IMG/VR virus record: IMGVR_UViG_3300017987_000196
Location: 1 to 37,013 of that record
Direction: 5' to 3' (one strand)
Length of the DNA: 37,013 nucleotides
Source: a virus
This document shows, one piece after another, positions 32,407-37,013 of this stretch. The translations under genes and the position numbers were made by a program. The number at the start of each line of letters is the position of its first letter. Position 1 is the stretch's first letter. The notes beneath the pieces were generated by a model. It had not been told where the DNA came from, did no database searches, and saw only the letters and a list, made by a program, of their open reading frames with translations.

Positions 32407-32875
32407 TAAAGGGATAATACCTATTATACCAATACTCATCATCCCATGATTCTGTGGTGCAGTTTTGGAAAGTAAACTCAGCGGGTATCATAATGGGCGG
32501 ATTACTACCAGGATCTTCTTCAGCCACGCCACCCACATGCTCAGCTTTCATATCCGCGCCATTTCTGGTAAAGGCCCAATAAGAGGTGGGGGATCTTTGC
32601 AGAGTGCAGGCATTCTCCCTGGCCCAGTGATGCTCATTACTAAGATATAATCTATTCTCCCCAAGCCAGTTTAAACCACAGTACACATCACTATCCCCGT
32701 TAGGATAAATGATAGCTATGTACCGGAAATAGGTATTCCCATAGTCCTGCCTACAAGCTACTTTAATCATAGTGATACCCTCAGATGTGGCGTCATTACT
32801 GCCAGTATCACCGATAGGGGGTAAGTGCTCCCTGCCACAGGCAGAGAGTAATAGTATGATAAGTAAGTACCTCAT
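32390..32875 (-). CDS. Predicted lipoprotein (second)
   Basis: A 161-residue product with a short signal and lipobox LLLSACG. Lipid attachment is expected at Cys13. Several later Cys residues are present (VACRQDY, YCGLNW, ACTLQ, NCTTE). It starts after AAAGGAGAAAACAA. It may coat the inner side of the outer membrane or the cell surface and exclude superinfection, which is inference. Confidence 0.6.
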   Translation of the reverse strand: MRYLLIILLLSACGREHLPPIGDTGSNDATSEGITMIKVACRQDYGNTYFRYIAIIYPNGDSDVYCGLNWLGENRLYLSNEHHWARENACTLQRSPTSYWAFTRNGADMKAEHVGGVAEEDPGSNPPIMIPAEFTFQNCTTESWDDEYWYNRYYPFNEHLL

Positions 32876-33132
32876 TTGTTTTCTCCTTTCCTATTCATGA
32901 ATACAGGGCCAGCAGTATTAAGGCGGTGCAGGGTAACTAAGCGGCACACAGAGGAAAGCCTTAACTTTTCCATTAGCCCTAAGCACCTAGCACATATAAG
33001 CACATCAGCCCTGCCATGCCCCTTGGCAGAATCATCCCATGGCATATAGCCACCTCTACTTCTAGCCCTAATCTTATTACACCCACTACACCTGAAATTT
33101 CCTTGAAACCTAATAGGCCCTTTCTTTTTCAT
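32872..33132 (-). CDS. Zinc-ribbon-containing small protein
   Basis: An 86-residue, very basic product with CSGC and, about 30 residues later, CARC, a two-knuckle zinc site, followed by helices. It overlaps the next gene by four bases. The leader is AAAGGAGACAAGAA. Confidence 0.52.
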   Translation of the reverse strand: MKKKGPIRFQGNFRCSGCNKIRARSRGGYMPWDDSAKGHGRADVLICARCLGLMEKLRLSSVCRLVTLHRLNTAGPVFMNRKGENK

Positions 33133-33488
33133 TTCTTGTCTCCTTTCATAATATGATCCTCAAACCTCATAACCTTGGCCGGTCGCCATGCTGTATTTTT
33201 ACTAGAAAAATTATCTATGATACCTACCGTGGCGTGCTCAATGGTGACAGGATCAATGAGAGATTGATACAGGTCACCCAATTCCTCAAAGGGTTCAAAG
33301 GTATAGTTTTTCACATCCTGAATAAAGTACTTGGCTGGCTCTTTTAACTCACAGCCCTCAACTATCATCTCTACCAGGACATCTTTTTCCTGATAGAGGG
33401 GCTTGAGGGCAGCCAGCACGTGATTAAGGACTATGAGCCTTTTGGCCATAGCCTGCAGGTCTTTTTTGGTGAATGGTTTTTTACTCAT
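33129..33488 (-). CDS. 119-residue hypothetical protein
   Basis: A helical, charged protein (MSKKPFTKKDLQAMAKRLIV, VLAALKPLYQEKDVLVEMIV). There is no recognised motif. It starts after AAAGGAGAAAACAA and overlaps the next gene by four bases. Confidence 0.5.
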   Translation of the reverse strand: MSKKPFTKKDLQAMAKRLIVLNHVLAALKPLYQEKDVLVEMIVEGCELKEPAKYFIQDVKNYTFEPFEELGDLYQSLIDPVTIEHATVGIIDNFSSKNTAWRPAKVMRFEDHIMKGDKK

Positions 33489-33703
33489 TTGTTTTCTCCT
33501 TTCTTGTTTTCAGCAGACAAATCCTCTAATAGCCACTCACAGGTATCTTTAATTCCGGTAATAAATTCTGTGCCACAAGAGAGGCAATAGATTCTATTAA
33601 ATGCGTATAGCACCCTGTCTCCCTCTTTAATGAGGCATTGGCACTCATAGCACTGCTGTGTAGATGAGCCATAAATATATAACTGGAATAGCGTGTTATT
33701 CAT
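33485..33703 (-). CDS. Zinc-ribbon small protein
   Basis: The ATG at 33703 has the AAAGGAGAAAACAA leader directly upstream (72 residues). Two CxxC motifs (CYEC, CLSC) about 22 residues apart suggest zinc binding, then a helix (CEWLLEDLSAENK). Part of the leftward operon. Confidence 0.58.
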   Translation of the reverse strand: MNNTLFQLYIYGSSTQQCYECQCLIKEGDRVLYAFNRIYCLSCGTEFITGIKDTCEWLLEDLSAENKKGENK

Positions 33704-33719
33704 TTGTTTTCTCCTTTCT

Positions 33720-34184
33720 TTATAGGATTTCAAACCCACCACAGGCTTTTAGAAATTCCACAAATTCCTGCACATTCTCTACACTGAATGGATAATGTGT
33801 CTCATAGCTTTTTCTCATGCCTTTCCCGTCACAGCCATTACACCTCATATCTCCTGGCCCAATGTCTGGTGGTTTTTTTCTCATCCCCTTGCCTTTACAG
33901 ATCTCACAGGCTTCAAGGGGCAGGTTTTCTAGGTGCTGCTCATAGCCTTTTTGAAATTCTCCAGTTGATCCGATATCAATGCGATCTTGAAGCTTTTGGG
34001 CTAACAGTAAAGAATCCTCTTCATTCAGGCCATCACCATCATTTGTGTGGCCCATTATCCCAGCGCACAACTCTGGGGCTACACTAAGGCAGTAATCCCA
34101 GAGTGGCCGCCACCACCACACATTATTTCTGAAATATTCACCCGTTTTGTTTTTTGGATTTTTTCCGTATACATCCATTCCCAT
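33720..34184 (-). CDS. Conserved phage protein with DnaJ-like zinc motifs
   Basis: A 154-residue protein. The start MGMDVYGKNPKNKTGEYFRN and VWWWRPLWDYC are characteristic of a phage family of unknown function. The second half holds CEICKGKGM and CNGCDGKGM, two DnaJ-type CxxCxGxG motifs that would bind zinc. It is the first gene of the leftward operon, with the strongest promoter seen here upstream. Role unknown. Confidence 0.7.
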   Translation of the reverse strand: MGMDVYGKNPKNKTGEYFRNNVWWWRPLWDYCLSVAPELCAGIMGHTNDGDGLNEEDSLLLAQKLQDRIDIGSTGEFQKGYEQHLENLPLEACEICKGKGMRKKPPDIGPGDMRCNGCDGKGMRKSYETHYPFSVENVQEFVEFLKACGGFEIL

Positions 34185-34207
34185 TGTTTTCTCCTTTCTA
34201 TGGTTCC

Positions 34208-34245
34208 ATTATAACACACTGTGTCAGTATGTGTCACAATTGTGA
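34208..34245 (-). promoter_or_regulatory. Strong leftward sigma70 promoter with palindromic operator
   Basis: On the minus strand GTGACA (34237-34232), 18-base spacer, TATAAT (34213-34208, perfect). The palindrome TCACAATTGTGA at 34234-34245 overlaps the -35 box, and four GTGTCA copies lie within 34220-34310. It should drive the 34184-to-31952 operon, with repression possible. Confidence 0.78.
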
Positions 34246-34322
34246 AGCGGATCACACAATGTTTCATAGTGTGTCAAAAGTTTAGACGGGTTGGTGATGC
34301 CCGCTGTGTCAGGTGGTATTAG

Positions 34323-34374
34323 GGTGGTACTGGGGTGGTACTGGGGTGGTACTGGGGTGATACTGGGGTGGTAG
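34323..34374. repeat. 11-bp tandem repeat
   Basis: Unit GGTGGTACTGG occurs contiguously three times exactly, then once with one change, then a partial copy. It sits 80-190 bases from the leftward promoter in the gap before the HNH gene end. It could be an iteron-type origin or protein-binding array. Confidence 0.8.
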
Positions 34375-34402
34375 GATATAGGGGAGACTTGGTTAGGGAT
34401 GG

Positions 34403-34725
34403 CTACCTGGGGGGCTGGGATACCTTGACGTTATGCTGGCCCCCCAATCTTTCCCAGGTAATAGTAAACATTCCGCCATCTGGGCATTTCCGTTTTAAAT
34501 AGTCAGCAGCATTACATACTCTGCAAAGCACATTTAGCCCAGCAGGATTTCTTTTGCCGGAAAGAATGGCATCTACTAAAGAACCGCCCATGGCTTTTAT
34601 TTCAGTAGTCCCGCCCCCATTAATATGATTAATCTCAAGAATCTTCTAACCCTTTCTGGGTGACGTTTTCTGTAATTCCTGGTGTTTTGAGTTTGGCGCG
34701 TGCGTTTTTCAGCCTTTGTTTCCAT
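34403..34725 (-). pseudogene. HNH endonuclease, split by a frameshift
   Basis: An ATG at 34725 opens a 42-residue frame (METKAEKRTRQ... YRKRHPERVRR), a typical start for small phage HNH enzymes. The HNH core LEINHINGGG and LNVLCRVCN lies in the -1 frame, from 34645 to the stop at 34403, behind an in-frame TAG. One shift near 34646-34650 would restore a protein of about 106 residues. No canonical slippery site is seen. It overlaps the methyltransferase stop by 17 bases. It is either a broken gene, a sequencing error, or a recoding event. Confidence 0.6.
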
Positions 34726-35938
34726 TTATTAATTTAGCCTCTTTCCCTGTGAATGTTTCCCATCTTTCAATTATGATATTGCAGTAAGCGGGATCTATTT
34801 CCATGCCAAGACAAGTGCGGTTTGTTTTCTCACAGGCTATGAGGGTAGAGCCAGAGCCTAGAAAGCCATCCCAGATAAGCATTCCTTTTTTACTAGAATG
34901 AATAATGGCATGCTCAATAACTGAAATGGGTTTTGAGGTGGGATGGCTTTTATGTGGCGTTTTTGTAAAAACCCAATAACCGTATGCGTGCCCCTCATCT
35001 GGATACTTAAAATAATAATTTGGGGTATGCCCATAGCATATCATTTCAAGACTAGAAAAATTCCATGTCTTCTTTGTTAAGCTTGGCATAGGGTTTTGTT
35101 TACACCAAATTAAATAGCTATAAAAAGAGCAATAAGAGCCCATCCATTCCCATATTTTTGGTGCAACGAATTGTGATGTGAAAATATAATAAGAGCACCC
35201 TGACTTAGATAGAGCGGGCAAATTATTTAGCATTGGATTAATATCAAAATCCTGGTCCCATTCTGAGTTTTTCAATGTTTTAACAGCTTTATTAACATCA
35301 GAGCCAAGACAGCTTGTTTTCCCACCGCAGTTATACGGTGGATCAGTAAACACCATATCCGCTTTCTTACCATTCATTAGCCGATCCAGATTTTCTTTTA
35401 CAGTGCAGTCACCGCATAAGAGCCTATGCTCACCAAGCACCCACAGATCTCCCTCTTTACACCTAGCCTCAGCATTCCCTGGCACACTGTCCGCATCCTT
35501 ATCCTCAAACTTATCAGCTATCTCCATCTCAAAATTTTCAAGGCCCAGCATATTCACATCAAAGTCAGGGCCTAAGTTTTCCATTTCAGCATTCACAAAG
35601 CTAAGGTCAATACCTACCCCTGCCCACTCATGTAGTGAGTTGTCAGCCACAATGTCTGCATATTCCTGATCGGTATTCTCATAGTTTTGATAATCCACAG
35701 GGGCACTAGGCCAGCCTTTTAGCTTAGCTGCCTCAAGAGCGCCATGCCCTGCGGTGATATAACCAGACTGCTTACTCACTCTTATAGGCCTACGCCACCC
35801 CTGGTATTCAATAATATCTGCCAGACGTTTTATCTGATCATCGGTATGCTTATTGGGGTTTCTGGGATGAGGCTTAAGATCCTCAATAGCTTTCATCTCG
35901 GTATGTTCACACCTAATCGGTATCTCATTGCGTGCCAT
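34709..35938 (-). CDS. ParB-like domain fused to DNA methyltransferase
   Basis: A 409-residue protein. The N-terminus (residues 10-120) is a ParB/Srx-like domain: LKPHPRNPNKHTDDQIKRLADII and YITAGHGALEAAK. The C-terminal part is an amino-methyltransferase with DPPY at 199-202 and FLGSGS at 359-364, in the order of the beta group (N6-adenine or N4-cytosine). This fusion is common in phages and modifies phage DNA. Leader AGGGGGTAAAGC. No matching restriction enzyme is seen, so it probably protects from host restriction. Confidence 0.9.
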   Translation of the reverse strand: MARNEIPIRCEHTEMKAIEDLKPHPRNPNKHTDDQIKRLADIIEYQGWRRPIRVSKQSGYITAGHGALEAAKLKGWPSAPVDYQNYENTDQEYADIVADNSLHEWAGVGIDLSFVNAEMENLGPDFDVNMLGLENFEMEIADKFEDKDADSVPGNAEARCKEGDLWVLGEHRLLCGDCTVKENLDRLMNGKKADMVFTDPPYNCGGKTSCLGSDVNKAVKTLKNSEWDQDFDINPMLNNLPALSKSGCSYYIFTSQFVAPKIWEWMGSYCSFYSYLIWCKQNPMPSLTKKTWNFSSLEMICYGHTPNYYFKYPDEGHAYGYWVFTKTPHKSHPTSKPISVIEHAIIHSSKKGMLIWDGFLGSGSTLIACEKTNRTCLGMEIDPAYCNIIIERWETFTGKEAKLINGNKG

Positions 35939-35989
35939 GCTTTACCCCCTTTATGAGATACAATATAGGCAAACCCACCAGGACACACA

Positions 35990-36232
35990 ATGCCCAGATA
36001 TGATTTTTTCTGTAAAAGATGTGAGAGAGAGACCACCGTTTTCACTCCAGAAGATCGCCCAATACATCTGCGCAGTGTCAAATGTGAGCATTGTGGTAAA
36101 AACAATCTTGAGCTAGTAGCCTATTACTATGATGATAAAACCCTTCTCTATGCCATTCAGTATCAAATAGATAGCTTGATAGCTAAGGTAGATACTATTA
36201 TAGAGAAGTTAGGCCCAGTAGATGAGGATTGA
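35990..36232 (+). CDS. FmdB-like zinc-ribbon protein
   Basis: An 80-residue product starting MPRYDFFCKRCER, the hallmark of FmdB/CxxC regulatory ribbons, with a second pair CEHC about 20 residues later. The rest is a charged helix. It diverges from the methyltransferase gene across a 51-base gap. Possibly a transcription factor. Confidence 0.68.
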   Translation: MPRYDFFCKRCERETTVFTPEDRPIHLRSVKCEHCGKNNLELVAYYYDDKTLLYAIQYQIDSLIAKVDTIIEKLGPVDED

Positions 36233-36268
36233 TCCCACATCCTACTGATTAAGTAAAAAGGGGGGTAT

Positions 36269-36949
36269 ATGCCTAAGAAAAAAGATTCTGATTATCTAAC
36301 TGATCCCGCAGAAACTGAAGAGCTAGAGATTAAAAAACCCACGCCTGCCATGCCAGCTGAGCACGAGAGAGCATCAAAAGTATTCAAGCATCTTGCCTAT
36401 AAATTGCACCTTGGCACATTCAAAAGGAATATTTCCTATAAGTACCTAGAGCCCAGCATCCAAACCATTGAGCACGTTCATTTCTACCACTCGGTAGATA
36501 GGTCCGGTAGACCACTCAAATACAGTGCCCCTGTGGGTGGGCATTTCCATGAAGTCAAAGTCCATTGGGATAAGCCAGCCATCACAAAAGAATTCAAGGA
36601 TCCAGATGGCACAATGCGTACTTATTCAGGCCCTCAATTTGAAGTAGGCCCCCCTCTTACCATGGCCAGCATCCGCATTGGCAGATCTAAAAGATTTGTC
36701 AAAAAGCCGGTGCGCGTTAAATGGCCTTTAGTAGATGATGAGGGTAATGAAACCTACATTGAGGATAACCACACCCATTTCCTAGAGTACATAGGCACCG
36801 ACATCATAAGCGAAGCTACACAGAAAGAAGCCCAAGAGAGAGATAGGGTAAAGATTCAGCCCATGGTATCCAGACATCAGGCCACTACCCAGGCACAAGC
36901 CTTACAGCAGTTAGGCACAGGCAATTATTCAAATACAAAGCAGGAATAG
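36269..36949 (+). CDS. Hypothetical phage protein upstream of the terminase
   Basis: A 226-residue, His-rich protein (HVHFYHSVDRSG, GGHFHEVKVHW, EDNHTHFLEY), all strand-rich. The His clusters could bind metal. It is preceded by a GGGGGGTATATG leader. Its place just before the packaging genes suggests a virion or packaging role, but I do not recognise it. Confidence 0.5.
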   Translation: MPKKKDSDYLTDPAETEELEIKKPTPAMPAEHERASKVFKHLAYKLHLGTFKRNISYKYLEPSIQTIEHVHFYHSVDRSGRPLKYSAPVGGHFHEVKVHWDKPAITKEFKDPDGTMRTYSGPQFEVGPPLTMASIRIGRSKRFVKKPVRVKWPLVDDEGNETYIEDNHTHFLEYIGTDIISEATQKEAQERDRVKIQPMVSRHQATTQAQALQQLGTGNYSNTKQE

Positions 36950-37013
36950 ATGAAATTCATAACCAAGAAATGTGCTGTGTGTAAGAAGAAATTCAAAGCT
37001 AAAGATTGGGGTA
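36950..37013 (+). CDS. Start of a CxxC protein (runs off the right edge)
   Basis: The ATG overlaps no gene and lies directly after the upstream TAG. The 21 residues seen, MKFITKKCAVCKKKFKAKDW, contain one CxxC knuckle, so a zinc-binding N-terminus is likely. It points toward the small terminase at the left edge but is not in frame with it across the ends. Confidence 0.55.
   Translation, partial: MKFITKKCAVCKKKFKAKDWG

Noticed and set aside
34323-34374. CRISPR array
   Set aside because: The units are contiguous 11-mers without spacers.
34646-34650. Programmed frameshift in the HNH gene
   Set aside because: No X XXY YYZ heptamer in the needed frame; an indel is simpler, though not excluded.
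1-37013. Closed circular genome or terminal repeat
   Set aside because: No matching sequence at the two ends, and the last open frame does not run in frame into the first.

Overview
The window reads as most of the genome of a tailed dsDNA bacteriophage with a siphovirus-type tail. A contiguous plus-strand cluster encodes small and large terminase, portal, scaffold, capsid, connector, tail tube, frameshifted tail chaperone, tape measure, and tail tip. No integrase, transposase, rRNA or tRNA was found. The host cannot be named. Two lipoproteins with lipoboxes and two proteins with signal peptides show that it is a bacterium with Sec and lipoprotein export.

Layout. (1) 1-16.6 kb, plus strand: packaging, head and tail genes, tightly packed with many ATGA-type overlaps. 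(2) 16.7-18.7 kb: an M15-type peptidase (endolysin candidate), a lipoprotein and two small membrane proteins, then a leftward VRR-NUC nuclease. (3) 18.7-19.0 kb: a gene-free stretch full of inverted repeats. (4) 19.0-22.2 kb: the most notable locus, a leftward four-gene operon encoding a ubiquitin-like protein, an E2-like conjugating enzyme, a JAB/JAMM metalloprotease and a ThiF/E1-like activating enzyme. It diverges from a ribbon-helix-helix (RHH) regulator gene across a promoter region with three copies of one operator-like motif. (5) 22.3-26.0 kb: a PPP-type phosphatase, two more calcineurin-like phosphoesterases, an XRE regulator, zinc ribbons, and a five-hairpin candidate structured RNA at 23643-23830. 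(6) 26.0-26.8 kb: mostly non-coding, with a terminator, several hairpins and one micro-ORF. (7) 26.8-32.0 kb, plus strand: exported proteins, a second RHH gene with a near-perfect operator, a Bet/RecT annealing protein, an Ala-Tyr repeat protein and small genes. (8) 32.0-34.2 kb: a leftward operon of small genes from one good sigma70 promoter. (9) 34.2-37.0 kb: an 11-bp tandem repeat, a frameshifted HNH gene, a ParB-MTase fusion, and small genes leading back toward the terminase.

How it fits together. The right end (36950-37013) starts a gene pointing toward the terminase and the left end starts inside the small terminase gene. The window is therefore probably a nearly complete genome opened at the packaging genes. 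The two ends do not join in frame, so some sequence is missing. No DNA polymerase, helicase or primase is recognisable. The only recombination gene seen is the Bet/RecT annealer, without an obvious exonuclease partner.

The Ubl-E2-JAB-E1 cassette resembles bacterial ubiquitin-like antiviral systems (Bil operons; Cap2/Cap3 of type II CBASS), but here it sits among phage genes. Its target and purpose are unknown. Assignments rest on reading motifs and context; no database search was run.
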